Part shown: piece by piece, positions 29,752 through 39,621 of the stretch
Layout: each line of letters opens with the position of its first letter
Numbering within the stretch: position 1 is the first letter of the stretch
Assembly: GCF_030817315.1 (NCBI RefSeq)
Contig: NZ_JAUSZF010000001.1
Coordinates: 1,038,501-1,102,500, forward strand
Origin: Sphingomonas faeni
GTDB taxonomy: Bacteria > Pseudomonadota > Alphaproteobacteria > Sphingomonadales > Sphingomonadaceae
Direction of reading: 5' to 3'
Length of the DNA: 64,000 nt
Position numbers and translations under genes: made by a program
Notes under the pieces: model-generated
The model's input: the letters and a program-made list of their open reading frames with translations, nothing else
Told to the model about the DNA's origin: nothing
Databases searched by the model: none

Positions 29752-31176
29752 TCACCGATATTCGACCACGGCATCGCGCCGCAGATCGCGCAGCTTCTGC
29801 TGGGCGCGCAAATTGACGCGCTGCTGTTCGAGCTGCCCCTGGATCTGCTCGGAGTTCGGCACCGAACCGCCGGATGCTTCGTCGCGACCGCACAGCACCA
29901 GCGCACGAACGCCCTGTTCCGCGGACCCGAACGGCGGGCTCGACTCACCGACCTGGAGCTTCAACATCACTTCCTGAAGCTGCGGTGGCAGGTCGCGGAT
30001 GCGGACTGTATCGTTGTCGACCACGTCCGCGCCGATCCCGGCCGCGACCTTCTCGACCGTACCGCAGCCGCGCAGCTCCTGCGTCGCCTTGGCAAACGCC
30101 TGCGCCCGCGCGCTGGCCTGCGCCTGGTTGGTGTTCGGCGGGAAGCGCAGCGTCAGCTGCTTCAGGCTGAGCTTGGCGTCACGCGGGTCGGCGGTCAGCA
30201 CCTGCCGCTTGTCGGTCAGGTACAGGATCGAATAGCCACCCGAGACCTCGATCGGCCCGGCAACCTGGCCGACCTGCATCGAGGTCGCGGCTTCGGCTAG
30301 CTGGGCCGGCAACGTCGCAGTCCGGATCCAGCCGAGATCGCCACCGACCGCGCGGGTCGACGCTTCGGAGAATTGACGCGCGTAATATTCGAACGGCTGC
30401 GCGCCCTTCTGGATCTCCTGCAGGATCTGCTTGGCGTTCGCATAGACCTGCTGGCTGTTCGCCGGCGTCGCCGCGAGATAGATTTCCTTGAGGTTGAACT
30501 CGTCGGTGCCCTTGGCCGCCTGGAGACGGTCGATGATCGACTTCACTTCCTCGTCGCCGACGTTGACGAACGGCTCGACGCGGCGACGCAGATAGCGCTG
30601 CCACGCCAGCTCGCCCTCGATCTGCCGCTTCAGCGACCGCTCCGACGAGCCCGACTCGCGCAGATACGCACGCATCGCGACCGGCGTGCGGTTGAAGCGC
30701 TTCGACACCGCGTCATAGCTCTGCGTCAGCTCGGCCGGGGTAATCGTGATATCGGCGGTCTTCGCTTCCTGGATCTGAAGCGTCTCGTCGATCAACTGGC
30801 GCAGCACCTGCAACTTCAGCCGCTCGCGGTCCTCCGGCGACAGCTTCGCCTCGTTCGCCATCGCCACCAGCGAGACACGCTGGTCGACGTCGGTGCCGGT
30901 GATAACCGTGTCGTTGACGATCGCGGTCGGCTTGCGGACGTTGGGGTCGACCTTGCCGAAGATCTGGAGGTTGGTCGGGATGTCGAGACCGGTATTGTCC
31001 GGCACGCTCTGGTCCTGGACCGTCCGACCCGCGCCGGCCTGACCCGCGGCACCTTGCGGGGGAGCGCCTTGCGCGATCGCGCTTGCCGCCAGCGCGGCCA
31101 AAACCACCGAACCGATCACACGGCCGCCACGCGCCGCCAGTCGAACATTATGCTTCAAGTGTCGGTATCCCATCAT
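29752..31176 (-). CDS. surA: Periplasmic peptidyl-prolyl isomerase/chaperone SurA
   Basis: Helps fold outer-membrane beta-barrel proteins in the periplasm. The 474-residue product has an N-terminal signal segment (IGSVVLAALAASAIAQG) followed by a Gln/Gly/Ala-rich linker. A SurA N-domain follows (AIVNDTVITGTDVDQRVSL), then one clear parvulin-like PPIase domain (TRAVGGDLGWIRTATLPAQL). A second parvulin domain is not evident, so this is the one-PPIase version common in alphaproteobacteria. Its client LptD is encoded directly upstream. Confidence 0.9.
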   Translation of the reverse strand: MMGYRHLKHNVRLAARGGRVIGSVVLAALAASAIAQGAPPQGAAGQAGAGRTVQDQSVPDNTGLDIPTNLQIFGKVDPNVRKPTAIVNDTVITGTDVDQRVSLVAMANEAKLSPEDRERLKLQVLRQLIDETLQIQEAKTADITITPAELTQSYDAVSKRFNRTPVAMRAYLRESGSSERSLKRQIEGELAWQRYLRRRVEPFVNVGDEEVKSIIDRLQAAKGTDEFNLKEIYLAATPANSQQVYANAKQILQEIQKGAQPFEYYARQFSEASTRAVGGDLGWIRTATLPAQLAEAATSMQVGQVAGPIEVSGGYSILYLTDKRQVLTADPRDAKLSLKQLTLRFPPNTNQAQASARAQAFAKATQELRGCGTVEKVAAGIGADVVDNDTVRIRDLPPQLQEVMLKLQVGESSPPFGSAEQGVRALVLCGRDEASGGSVPNSEQIQGQLEQQRVNLRAQQKLRDLRRDAVVEYR

Positions 31177-31255
31177 CGCACGCCATACATCGCACCGTCA
31201 TTGCCCTGACGACGCATATGCGGCGCGGTTTGCCCCAAAGTAGCTGAACGCGGGC

Positions 31256-33565
31256 TTAGCGGCCGAGGTTGGTGAAGGCCAGCGTCAACAGGAAGCTGTT
31301 GCCCTTACGCGCGTCGCCGGTGTCGTTGTAGGTCCGCCGCCACGTCCCGCCGAGACGCAGGCAGTCGTCCTCATACTGCACGCCGAGCCGGTGACGGATC
31401 GGCGTGAAGCCGTCGCTGCGGGACAGCGGATCTTCCGATGCGTTGGTGAGATCGACCACGCCCGAGCCGAACGCCGACCAGAACCGCGCGAACTGCACGC
31501 GACCTGCAACACGGACTTCCTCGCGGTCGCGCAGATCCTCGATCGAGGCATCGATGTTGCGGTTGAGCTTCAGATACCCGACCAGCACATACGTCGCGCG
31601 CGAACCGATCGTCGCGTCCAACTCGTTGCGACGGATCGCAAAGCCATCCTTGTCGAGCCGGTAGCGGTGGACGATCGAGACGAAGTCGCGGAACCGGAGT
31701 TCGCTGCGCCCGACGATGTCGGAGAACCGGTCGCTGAGGCCGGTGCCGTCGGGCAAAATCGTCGGCCGCGTGTCCACACGGTAGCTCTGGCCGACGTCGG
31801 TGGTGAACGCGATACCCGGCAAATCGAGCGCCCATTCGCCACCATAAGTGACGCGCGACGAATCCTCGAACCGATCATAGCCGGCGAACCGGTTGAGCGA
31901 GAACAGGTTGGTGTCGTCCAGGTCGACCGCGCGCGAATCCTCGTTCGGCAACGTGATATTGGCCACCTTGGGCGCCGCGACGAACTGCACGCGTGGCGTA
32001 AAGCGCTGCGTCCCGCCCATGAACGTGCCGATGAACGGCCATTTCACGTCCACCGCGGCCGCGCCGATGACGCGCTGGCGGAAACCTTCGAGCCCCTGAT
32101 AGCTGGGGATCGTGGTACTGATGTCGTTGGTATTGTAGAGATCACCGCGCGCAAACGCCGTGAACACGACCTCCTGGCCCCAGTTCGTGAAGCGGCGCAG
32201 GTCCCATTGTAGGCTGCCGAACGCGCGTTGCGTATCCTGGCCATCGGTGCGGGTCAGCGCGAGCGTATTCAGCTGGAGCTGGAACCGGCCACCGACCAGC
32301 CCGTCGTCGAAGCGCTTGCGATAATCGATCTCGGGCAGCGCGATCGGCTGTTCCCCCTGCCTGTCGGCCACGCGCAACGTCTGCGCGTACCAGCCGCTCA
32401 GCGAGAAATAGCTGCTGTCGTCGATCCGCTCCAGGCTGGCCGTGGTGCGCAGCCGATCGTCGCGCGAAATGTCGTAGCGACGCAGGAACGTCCGGTCCGT
32501 CGTCAGGCGAAGCGAACCGCTCGCGGTCCAGTTCGGCGACAGCTGATACCGCGCCATGCCGTCGATATAGCCGCGAAACGCCATGCTCGTGTCGGTCGGG
32601 GTGGCGGTCGTCAGATCGTCGCTGCGCCGGCTTTCGGTCGCATAGGCGCGTATCTTGAACGCACCCTTCGGATTCAGCGCGGAATAGTCGACCTGCGCCA
32701 TCGGCAGCACGCTGCTGTAGATGTGCGGCGTGATGACCAGCCCCTGGTTGGGGGCGAGCTTCCAGTAATAGGGGACGCTGACTTCGACGCCGTTGACGCG
32801 GCTGTAGCCACCATTCGGCGAGAGCAGACCGCTATCGCTGCCGCCACCGACCGGGTTCGAGAATTCGGGCAGCGGCAGGCTCGGCAACCCGAACAGATGC
32901 AGCCGCGCCCCCTTGTAGAAGATGCGCTTGCGTTCTGGCCGATAGGTGACGCGGACCGCGGTGATCTTCCACGTCGGTTCCTTCGGGCAACCGGCGGTGT
33001 TGGTGACGCTGCACGGCGTGTAGGCGGCCGTCTTCAGATTGACCGTGCCATTGGCGTCGCGCGTGCCCTGCTTGGCCGCCAGACGTCCGCCCTGTTCGAG
33101 CACGACGAGCATGTTATCGACCACGCCGTCCTTCAGCGAGTCGGTAAGGTTGATCTCGTCGCCATACGCGATGTCGCCTTCGGGATTGGTGACTGCGATG
33201 TTGCCGGTCGCGACGACCTTGCCGGTCTTGCGGTCCCACACGACCTTGTCGGCGCGCAGGCGACTGCCCTGACGGAACATGCGGACTTCACCGGTCGCGG
33301 TGACGATATCGGTGTTGGTGTTGTATTCCAGCGCCGTGGAGCTGAACTGCACCTGGTCTTCGGCCGGCGTCGCCGTCGACGCATTGGCAACCGGCAGGTC
33401 CTGAACCGGTGGCGCGACCCGACGGTTCTGGAAATCCTGGGCCTGCACGGGTGAACTAGCCAGTCCGCACGCCAGCGCGAGCGAAACGGCACAACCCGTC
33501 AAAAGGTCGATACGCAACACGATCCGAACCAACCCCTTTGGCACTGGGCAGCCGTTTGCCGCCAT
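31256..33565 (-). CDS. lptD: LPS-assembly protein LptD
   Basis: The outer-membrane beta-barrel that inserts lipopolysaccharide. The 769-residue protein has a signal peptide ending near SSPVQAQ. A periplasmic OstA-like jellyroll follows (QFSSTALEYNTNTDIVTATG, then GNIAVTNPEGDI), then a long barrel region of alternating aromatic and polar strands ending in FLLTLAFTNLGR, with a near-terminal aromatic residue. Two Cys residues (PCSVTNTAGCP) lie between jellyroll and barrel. GTG 33520 is a shorter alternative start that gives a cleaner signal peptide. It is the first gene of the surA-pdxA-rsmA operon. Confidence 0.93.
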   Translation of the reverse strand: MAANGCPVPKGLVRIVLRIDLLTGCAVSLALACGLASSPVQAQDFQNRRVAPPVQDLPVANASTATPAEDQVQFSSTALEYNTNTDIVTATGEVRMFRQGSRLRADKVVWDRKTGKVVATGNIAVTNPEGDIAYGDEINLTDSLKDGVVDNMLVVLEQGGRLAAKQGTRDANGTVNLKTAAYTPCSVTNTAGCPKEPTWKITAVRVTYRPERKRIFYKGARLHLFGLPSLPLPEFSNPVGGGSDSGLLSPNGGYSRVNGVEVSVPYYWKLAPNQGLVITPHIYSSVLPMAQVDYSALNPKGAFKIRAYATESRRSDDLTTATPTDTSMAFRGYIDGMARYQLSPNWTASGSLRLTTDRTFLRRYDISRDDRLRTTASLERIDDSSYFSLSGWYAQTLRVADRQGEQPIALPEIDYRKRFDDGLVGGRFQLQLNTLALTRTDGQDTQRAFGSLQWDLRRFTNWGQEVVFTAFARGDLYNTNDISTTIPSYQGLEGFRQRVIGAAAVDVKWPFIGTFMGGTQRFTPRVQFVAAPKVANITLPNEDSRAVDLDDTNLFSLNRFAGYDRFEDSSRVTYGGEWALDLPGIAFTTDVGQSYRVDTRPTILPDGTGLSDRFSDIVGRSELRFRDFVSIVHRYRLDKDGFAIRRNELDATIGSRATYVLVGYLKLNRNIDASIEDLRDREEVRVAGRVQFARFWSAFGSGVVDLTNASEDPLSRSDGFTPIRHRLGVQYEDDCLRLGGTWRRTYNDTGDARKGNSFLLTLAFTNLGR

Positions 33566-33736
33566 ATCGCCCGCCTATCGCACCACCGGCCCTTCGCTGC
33601 AATCGCATCCCGCACTCGCTTGCAGCCGCGTCGCTGCAATCATCGGGCGTTGAGGCGCTCCACCTTGCTTTGCCGGACCCGCGGCATCAACTTATGGGGT
33701 ACGCACATCCGTTCAAAAGCTTCCCGAGGTTTCTTC

Positions 33737-35236
33737 ATGCAGATCGTCTTCGCCCCGACCGTTCCCGCCAACGCCCCGATCCTGGCCGTCCCCGTCGCGA
33801 AGGACGGCGTGGCGCAGACCAAGTGGAGCGCGATCGGCGGCGATGTCGAGGCGGTGGCGACCAGCGCGGCGAGCGCGGCACGGTTCGCAGGCGAGGCGGG
33901 TTCGGTCGTCGAGCTGTTCGTGCCCGTCGACGGTGCAGTCCGCCAAGTTCTGCTCGTCGGCGTCGGCGCAGGCGAGAACGCGGATTGGGAAAAGGCGGGC
34001 GGCGCGATCACCGCACGCCTGCTGACCTCGGGCGCGACCTCGGTCGTCGCCGACCTCTCCGCCGGCGCCACGCCGACTCCGAAGGCCGCCGCGCACTTCG
34101 CCGCCGCCGCCGCGCAGCGCGCATGGCGCTACGACACGTACCGCACCAAGCTTCCCGAGAAGTCGACGCCGACTCTGACCGAGATCACCATCGCCGGCGC
34201 GCCCGAGGGCACCGATGCGGCGTGGGCCGAGCAGTTGGCGGTCACCGGCGGTCTCGACCTGACGCGCTGGCTGGTCACGTCGCCGCCGAACGTCGTCTAT
34301 CCCGAGAGCTTCGTCGAGAAGGTGACCAAGGAGGTCGAGGGCCTCGGCCTGGAGATCACCGTGCTCGACGAAGCGCAGATGACCGAACTCGGCATGGGCT
34401 CGTTGCTCGGCGTCAGCCAGGGCTCGCGGCGTGAAGCACGCATCCTCGCGCTGAAATGGAACGGGGCAGGGGCCGATGCGCCGACGCTCGCGTTCGTCGG
34501 CAAGGGCGTGACGTTCGATTCGGGCGGCATCTCGATCAAGCCCGGCGCGGGCATGGAAGACATGAAGTGGGACATGGGCGGCGCTGGTGCCGTCGCCGGC
34601 GCGATGAAGGCACTGGCCAGCCGCAAGGCGAAGGCGAACGTCGTCGGCGTGATGGGTCTCGTCGAGAACATGCCCGATGGCGCCGCACTGCGCCCGAGCG
34701 ACGTCATCACGTCTATGTCCGGCCAGACGATCGAAGTGCTCAACACCGACGCCGAGGGACGCCTCGTGCTCTGCGATTGCGTCACGTGGGTGCAGCAGGC
34801 GCACAAGCCGACCACGATCGTCGATCTCGCCACGCTGACGGGGGCGATGATCGTCGCGCTCGGCACCGAGAATGGCGGCATCTTCGCCAATGACGACACG
34901 CTCGCCGACCAGCTGATTGCGGCCGGCAAGACCACCGGCGACACGCTCTGGCGCTTCCCGCTGTCGCCTGCCTACGACAAGCTGATCGATTCGCCGATCG
35001 CCGACATGAAGAACGTGGGGCCCCGCGGCGCGGGCTCGATCACCGCGGCGCAGTTCATCAAGCGCTTCGTCGACGAAGGCGTGAAGTGGGCGCATCTCGA
35101 CATCGCCGGCATGGTCTGGTCCGACAAGCCCGGCACGAACCACGACAAGGGCGCCACCGGCTACGGCGTGCGGTTGCTCGACCAATTCGTCGCGGACAAT
35201 TTCGAGCAATTCGTCGCGGACAATTTCGAGGGCTGA
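33737..35236 (+). CDS. pepA: Leucyl aminopeptidase (M17 family)
   Basis: A cytosolic two-metal aminopeptidase that removes N-terminal residues from peptides. From ATG 33737 (GAGG just upstream) the product has 499 residues. The active-site signatures are GKGVTFDSGGISIKPG (metal and Lys), then NTDAEGRLVLCD, the M17 hallmark. The C-terminus contains an exact 24-base tandem duplication that repeats QFVADNFE. It is divergent from lptD, and the next gene is holC, as in E. coli. Confidence 0.96.
   Translation: MQIVFAPTVPANAPILAVPVAKDGVAQTKWSAIGGDVEAVATSAASAARFAGEAGSVVELFVPVDGAVRQVLLVGVGAGENADWEKAGGAITARLLTSGATSVVADLSAGATPTPKAAAHFAAAAAQRAWRYDTYRTKLPEKSTPTLTEITIAGAPEGTDAAWAEQLAVTGGLDLTRWLVTSPPNVVYPESFVEKVTKEVEGLGLEITVLDEAQMTELGMGSLLGVSQGSRREARILALKWNGAGADAPTLAFVGKGVTFDSGGISIKPGAGMEDMKWDMGGAGAVAGAMKALASRKAKANVVGVMGLVENMPDGAALRPSDVITSMSGQTIEVLNTDAEGRLVLCDCVTWVQQAHKPTTIVDLATLTGAMIVALGTENGGIFANDDTLADQLIAAGKTTGDTLWRFPLSPAYDKLIDSPIADMKNVGPRGAGSITAAQFIKRFVDEGVKWAHLDIAGMVWSDKPGTNHDKGATGYGVRLLDQFVADNFEQFVADNFEG
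35183..35230 (+). repeat. Exact 24-bp tandem duplication inside the pepA 3' end
   Basis: CAATTCGTCGCGGACAATTT plus CGAG occurs twice without a mismatch, adding eight residues (QFVADNFE) to the C-terminus in frame. Confidence 0.9.
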
Positions 35237-35245
35237 ACGCAAGAA

Positions 35246-35346
35246 TTCCCCTCCCGCTTGCGGGAGGGGTTAGGGGAGGGGCCAACCGCGAGCGGTGTCG
35301 AGCGAGGCGAACCCCTCCCCCGACCCCTCCCGCAAGCGGAAGGGGA
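35246..35346. repeat. Inverted repeat of the CCCCTCCCGCTTGCGGGAGGGG type
   Basis: The arm at 35246-35281 is answered at 35312-35346 with only small differences; each arm carries its own hairpin around CGCTTGCGGG. It lies between pepA and holC and ends just before the holC start. Confidence 0.82.
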
Positions 35347-35352
35347 GTAAGA

Positions 35353-35799
35353 ATGCAGGTCGATTTCTACCACCTAACAGCCCCCCTCGACCGCGTCCTC
35401 CCGCGCATCGCCGAGCGCGTTGTCGCAACCGGCGGCCGTCTCCTCATAGTCGCCGAACCCCAGGAACAACGCACCGCCCTCGACCGCCTGCTCTGGTCCT
35501 ACGCCCCCGAGAGCTTTCTCCCCCACGCCCAGGCCGGCAGCAACGACGATGCAGCGCAACCCATTCTGATCGCGGACGACATACTCGAAACCGCCCCGGC
35601 CAATGCGGCGCGCAACGTCGCGATCGTCGATGGTCGGTGGCGTGACCTTATCCTGACCTTCGACCGGGGCTTTCATCTCTTCGACGACGAAGCTATCCAG
35701 GAAGCGCGCCTCGCATGGAAAGCGCTAGCCGACCGCGACGGCGTCGAACGCCGCTACTGGAAACAGAACGACGCCGGACGCTGGGAACAGGCCGCCTAG
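35353..35799 (+). CDS. holC: DNA polymerase III, chi subunit
   Basis: A small subunit of the replicative clamp-loader complex that contacts single-strand-binding protein. The 148-residue protein begins [19 protein letters not shown] and has the chi-like [17 protein letters not shown] followed by [11 protein letters not shown] 35353 directly follows an inverted repeat; the frame is open further upstream, but that is repeat sequence. The pepA-holC order is conserved across proteobacteria and supports the call. Confidence 0.88.
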   Translation: MQVDFYHLTAPLDRVLPRIAERVVATGGRLLIVAEPQEQRTALDRLLWSYAPESFLPHAQAGSNDDAAQPILIADDILETAPANAARNVAIVDGRWRDLILTFDRGFHLFDDEAIQEARLAWKALADRDGVERRYWKQNDAGRWEQAA

Positions 35800-35872
35800 T
35801 TGCATTCGGACCGCCCCGGCTCTAGGGCGGCGCCACTTTTCCAAAGCTTTATCACAGGAGCCCGTGACCATC

Positions 35873-36295
35873 ATGGCCGCGAACCGTACCTTTTCGATCA
35901 TCAAGCCCGACGCAACCCGCCGCAACCTGACCGGTGCGGTCACCAAGATGCTCGAGGAAGCCGGCCTGCGCGTCGTCGCTTCGAAGCGCATCCAGATGAC
36001 CCGCGAGCAGGCCGAGGGCTTCTACGCGGTCCACAAGGAGCGTCCGTTCTTCGGCGAGCTCGTCTCGTTCATGATCTCAGGGCCTGTCGTCGTCCAGGTT
36101 CTCGAAGGCGAGAACGCGATGCAGCGCAACCGCGACATCATGGGCGCCACCAACCCCGCCAACGCCGAGCCCGGCACGATCCGCAAGGAACTCGCCGAGT
36201 CGATCGAAGCCAACACCGTGCACGGTTCGGATTCGGACGAGAACGCCGCAATCGAGATCGCGTACTTCTTCAAGCCCGAAGAAATCGTCGGCTGA
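35873..36295 (+). CDS. ndk: Nucleoside diphosphate kinase
   Basis: Moves the gamma phosphate from ATP to other nucleoside diphosphates. The 140-residue product from ATG 35873 starts [17 protein letters not shown] and contains the active-site His in [12 protein letters not shown]. An in-frame GTG at 35864 would sit only 3 bases after the AGGAG motif at 35856-35860, so ATG is preferred even though its spacing is long (12). The stop overlaps the next start (TGATG). Confidence 0.96.
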   Translation: MAANRTFSIIKPDATRRNLTGAVTKMLEEAGLRVVASKRIQMTREQAEGFYAVHKERPFFGELVSFMISGPVVVQVLEGENAMQRNRDIMGATNPANAEPGTIRKELAESIEANTVHGSDSDENAAIEIAYFFKPEEIVG

Positions 36296-36813
36296 TGACC
36301 TGGCGGTTGCGACGGGCAGGGCCGGGCGATGCGCCCGCGCTGTCGCTCGTCGCATCCGCCACGTTCCTCGACACCTACGCGACCGTGCTGACCGGGGCCG
36401 ACATTGTCGCCCACTGCACGATGAAGAATAGCATCGCCACGTTCGAGACGTGGCTGGCCGACCCCGCGACGATCGTGACGCTCGCCGAGCACGAGCCCGG
36501 CCACGCACCGATCGGCTACACGGTGCTCACGGGACCCGATTTCCCGATCGAGTCCGGCCCCGCGGACATCGAACTCCGCCGCATCTACCTGATGAAGCAC
36601 GCGCAAGGCACAGGCCTGGGCGCCGCACTGATGATGCGTGCCTTGGAAGACGCCTCCGTGGCAGGCCGAACCCGCGTCCTGCTAGGCGTATGGGACCAGA
36701 ACACCCGCGCCCGAGCCTTCTACGAACGCCACGGCTTCAAGGTAATCGGCGCCCGCCAGTTCACCGTCGGCGCCACTCTCCACGAAGACCCGGTCTACGC
36801 ACGAGCGGTGTGA
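36295..36813 (+). CDS. GNAT family N-acetyltransferase
   Basis: A 172-residue acetyl-CoA-dependent acyltransferase. The N-terminal LRRAGPGDAPALSLVA is a GNAT opening. The acetyl-CoA loop is seen in LMKHAQGTGLGAALMMRALE (motif A), followed by WDQNTRARAFYERHGFKVIG (motif B). The substrate is unknown. It overlaps ndk by one base and is probably translated with it. Confidence 0.88.
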   Translation: MTWRLRRAGPGDAPALSLVASATFLDTYATVLTGADIVAHCTMKNSIATFETWLADPATIVTLAEHEPGHAPIGYTVLTGPDFPIESGPADIELRRIYLMKHAQGTGLGAALMMRALEDASVAGRTRVLLGVWDQNTRARAFYERHGFKVIGARQFTVGATLHEDPVYARAV

Positions 36814-36843
36814 GGATTAGAACGGGCGGCCACCGCCCCCTTG

Positions 36844-36894
36844 TTCTCCCGCGAAGGCGGGAGCCCAGTCTGGATCCCCGCCTTCGCGGGGAAA
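36844..36894. repeat. Inverted repeat (CCCGCGAAGGCGGG type)
   Basis: TTCTCCCGCGAAGGCGGGAG and CCCCGCCTTCGCGGGGAA face each other around CCCAGTCTGGAT. It matches the element at 2734-2782 and lies between convergent genes. Confidence 0.78.
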
Positions 36895-36912
36895 CATGCT
36901 GTAGGGTGCGAC

Positions 36913-37518
36913 CTAGGCCGCAGGCTTCTCTTTCGCCCAGATCGCATCGAGCCGCGCCTGATCCCCGCCACGCTGCCGAACCCGCAAGCCCTCGAGCTTC
37001 AACGCGCGCCCCCGCAGCATCCGCCCCTCGGTCTTCCAGATCACATCGTAGATCCCAACCGCCGAGCGAGTCCGGTCGCCGTCGAAATACTGCACGCTCA
37101 CCAGCACCGGCAGCCGCCCCGCACGATCGTCCGAACCACCATCGGTCAGCTTCAGCATCGGCGCCGAGACCCACGAGGCGTCGATGATCGGCTCGGCCGG
37201 CGGCCGCTGCGGCGATACGCCAAGCGCCTTGGGAAACGTGATCGTCACGTCCTGAAGGTCATGCCGCGCATCCTTCAGCAACAGCGTATCGCCGCCATCC
37301 TGCACGATCGCCGACAGATCGATCTTCGTCCGCTCGCGCGCCGCACTCGATTGCGCGGCAAGCTTGTCCGCCTCGTTAGCCCGGTGATCCGACCAGTTCG
37401 TCCACAACGTCAGCGCGGCGATCAGCACGCCTGCAACCGCCACGACTTCCGCCAGCGTGACCCAGCGCCGCCGCGTCGCCGCAGCCTCGCGCCGTTCGGT
37501 CGGGGTCTCGCCGCTCAT
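36913..37518 (-). CDS. Membrane-anchored hypothetical protein
   Basis: A 201-residue protein not assigned to a family. The first 19 residues are basic and charged, then one membrane segment (WVTLAEVVAVAGVLIAALTL) and a soluble part of about 150 residues (including PIIDASWVSAPMLKL and VSVQYFDGDRTRSAVGIYDV). The soluble part is probably periplasmic or cytosolic, facing the anchor. ATG 37518 overlaps the stop of the MmcQ/YjbR gene as ATGA, so both belong to the purM-purN operon. Confidence 0.78.
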   Translation of the reverse strand: MSGETPTERREAAATRRRWVTLAEVVAVAGVLIAALTLWTNWSDHRANEADKLAAQSSAARERTKIDLSAIVQDGGDTLLLKDARHDLQDVTITFPKALGVSPQRPPAEPIIDASWVSAPMLKLTDGGSDDRAGRLPVLVSVQYFDGDRTRSAVGIYDVIWKTEGRMLRGRALKLEGLRVRQRGGDQARLDAIWAKEKPAA

Positions 37519-37880
37519 CGCCCACCGGCTTCCAGCAGGCGGGCAGGGGCCGCCAGTTCCCAACTCCGCGCGATCCGGTCCTCCACCAGCGCCCAGTCCG
37601 GATCGCCCGCAAGGTTCACGCCGACCCACCCGGTCGCACCAAGATACGCGGGCCGCGAATACACGCCCGGGTTGGCCTCGATCAGCATCGCCTGCTCGTC
37701 GGCTCCACCCGTCTTTACGCACACCACGGTCAGCCCATCGTCATGATGGTCCGCCCGGAACTGCGCGAACTGCTTGCCCGCGACGAAGAACGTCGGCTGG
37801 CCATGCGACACCGTTTCGTCGGTCTCGGGCAACGCCAGCGCCGCCGCACGAACGCGGTCGAGAGGGGACAGATCGGTCAT
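37515..37880 (-). CDS. MmcQ/YjbR family DNA-binding-like protein
   Basis: A 121-residue cytosolic protein with the MmcQ/YjbR pattern: PETDETVSHGQPTFFVAGKQF, then GVNLAGDPDWALVEDRIARSW. The fold is known from structures but the function is poorly defined. It is encoded between purN and the membrane-anchored hypothetical with four-base overlaps on both sides. Confidence 0.85.
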   Translation of the reverse strand: MTDLSPLDRVRAAALALPETDETVSHGQPTFFVAGKQFAQFRADHHDDGLTVVCVKTGGADEQAMLIEANPGVYSRPAYLGATGWVGVNLAGDPDWALVEDRIARSWELAAPARLLEAGGR

Positions 37881-38449
37881 CGCGTCACGAACTCCGCCAA
37901 GATCTTGGGATACAGCACATGTTCGGCCGCAAGTACGCGCTCCGCAAGCCCATCCGCATCGTCATCCGCAAGGATCGGTACCTCGGCCTGCCCCAGCACC
38001 ACGCCGCCGTCGAGTTCCTCGGTCACGACGTGCACCGAGCACCCGCCGACCGCATCCCCCGCCGCGATTGCCCGCGCGTGCGTGTCGAGCCCCTTGTACT
38101 TGGGCAGCAGCGAAGGATGGATGTTGACGATCCGATCGCGCCACGCTGCGACGAAACCGTCCGACAGCAACCGCATATACCCGGCCAGCGCAACGACCTC
38201 GACGCCAGCCTCGCGCAACGCCGCATCGATCGCCGCCTCGTAAGCAGGCTTCCCTAAACCCTTGGGTGAAAGCGCAAACGTCGCCAGACCCTGCGACCGC
38301 GCCCATTCGAGCCCAGCCGCATCCGGCTTGTCCGAAGCCACCAACGCGATCTCATACGGACACTCGGCCGCGCGCGACGCGCCGACCAGCGCCATCATGT
38401 TCGATCCGCGCCCGGAGATCAGCACGCCGACCCGCGTCTTCTCAGCCAT
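37877..38449 (-). CDS. purN: Phosphoribosylglycinamide formyltransferase
   Basis: Formylates GAR in purine synthesis using 10-formyl-tetrahydrofolate. The 190-residue product from ATG 38449 begins [20 protein letters not shown], the PurN opening. It contains [12 protein letters not shown] and the catalytic region [16 protein letters not shown], followed by [14 protein letters not shown]. It overlaps purM by eight bases. Confidence 0.95.
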   Translation of the reverse strand: MAEKTRVGVLISGRGSNMMALVGASRAAECPYEIALVASDKPDAAGLEWARSQGLATFALSPKGLGKPAYEAAIDAALREAGVEVVALAGYMRLLSDGFVAAWRDRIVNIHPSLLPKYKGLDTHARAIAAGDAVGGCSVHVVTEELDGGVVLGQAEVPILADDDADGLAERVLAAEHVLYPKILAEFVTR

Positions 38450-39557
38450 GCGTCGCGGTCCAGTCCTCGCGCGCGCTCCACGTACCCGCAGACCCACGAA
38501 CCGTGCAGCCATGCGCCCCGGTCTCGATTCGCCCGATCGTGAACACCGTCTCGTCCGCCGCCTCCAGTGCCGAAGTCACCGCCTCGGCCTCGTCGGAACT
38601 CACGATCGCAACCATCCCGATGCCGCAGTTGAACGTCCGCGCCATTTCTTCCGGCTCGATCGCGCCCTGCGCCTGCAGGAACGCCATCAATCGCGACTGC
38701 TCCCACGCATCCGCGTCGACCACCGCATGCACACCGTCCGGCAGGACGCGCGGAATGTTCTCGAGCAGGCCACCGCCGGTGATATGCGCCAGCCCCTTGA
38801 TCCGCCGCTCGCGCAGCAAAGGCAGCAGGCTCGCCACGTAAATGCGAGTCGGCGCCATCAAGTGATCGATCAGCAACTTGTCCTGGTCGAACAGCGCAGG
38901 CCGATCGAGCTTCCATCCGCGGTCGGTCGCCAGCCGCCGAACCAACGAGAAGCCGTTCGAATGCACGCCCGATGAGGCCAACCCGAGTATCACGTCGCCG
39001 ACCGCGATCTCGCGCCCGGTGAGTACGTTGGTCCGCTCGACCGCACCCACGCAGAAGCCCGCGAGATCGTAATCGCCATCCGCATACATGCCCGGCATCT
39101 CGGCGGTCTCGCCTCCGATCAGCGCGCAACCCGCGGTCTTGCAACCCTCGGCGATCGAGGCAACGACACGCTCGGCGACCGCCGCGTCCAGCTTCCCGCT
39201 CGCATAATAATCGAGGAAGAACAGAGGCTCGGCGCCCTGGACGATCAGATCGTTGACGCACATCGCGACCAGGTCGACGCCGACGCCCTCATGCCGATCC
39301 CATTCGATCGCCAGCTTCAGCTTGGTGCCGACGCCATCGTTCGCCGCGACCAGCAACGGATCGACGAACCCCGCCGCCTTCAGATCGAACATCCCGCCGA
39401 ACCCGCCAAGATCCGCGTCCGCGCCCGGCCGTCGCGTCGAGCGCGCGAGCGGGGCGATCGCCCGCACCAGCGCGTTGCCCGCGGCGATCGAAACGCCTGC
39501 TTGAGCGTAGGTATAGGAGCCCGTGGCGGGAGCGGCGGTGTCTGGCGTATCGGTCAT
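38442..39557 (-). CDS. purM: Phosphoribosylformylglycinamidine cyclo-ligase (AIR synthase)
   Basis: The fifth step of purine synthesis. The 371-residue product from ATG 39557 has [20 protein letters not shown] and [10 protein letters not shown] near the N-terminus, then the PurM/PurL-type [20 protein letters not shown]. Also present are [14 protein letters not shown] and [13 protein letters not shown]. The ATG at 39644 would add 29 non-conserved residues, so it is rejected. It is divergent from the DUF2066 gene, a conserved alphaproteobacterial arrangement. Confidence 0.96.
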   Translation of the reverse strand: MTDTPDTAAPATGSYTYAQAGVSIAAGNALVRAIAPLARSTRRPGADADLGGFGGMFDLKAAGFVDPLLVAANDGVGTKLKLAIEWDRHEGVGVDLVAMCVNDLIVQGAEPLFFLDYYASGKLDAAVAERVVASIAEGCKTAGCALIGGETAEMPGMYADGDYDLAGFCVGAVERTNVLTGREIAVGDVILGLASSGVHSNGFSLVRRLATDRGWKLDRPALFDQDKLLIDHLMAPTRIYVASLLPLLRERRIKGLAHITGGGLLENIPRVLPDGVHAVVDADAWEQSRLMAFLQAQGAIEPEEMARTFNCGIGMVAIVSSDEAEAVTSALEAADETVFTIGRIETGAHGCTVRGSAGTWSAREDWTATHG

Positions 39558-39621
39558 GATCGGTGCTGCTAGCCACATCGCGCTTGGATTTCCACGTCTG
39601 CTTCGCCAAAAGGCCCGCTTG

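Noticed and set aside
31256..33565. LptD as a possible fusion or truncated barrel
   Set aside because: Both the jellyroll and the barrel, including the aromatic-rich end, are present at normal length.
33620..33736. 39-residue N-terminal extension of PepA
   Set aside because: The extension is not conserved-looking and a GAGG motif sits just before ATG 33737, which starts the known PepA N-terminus.
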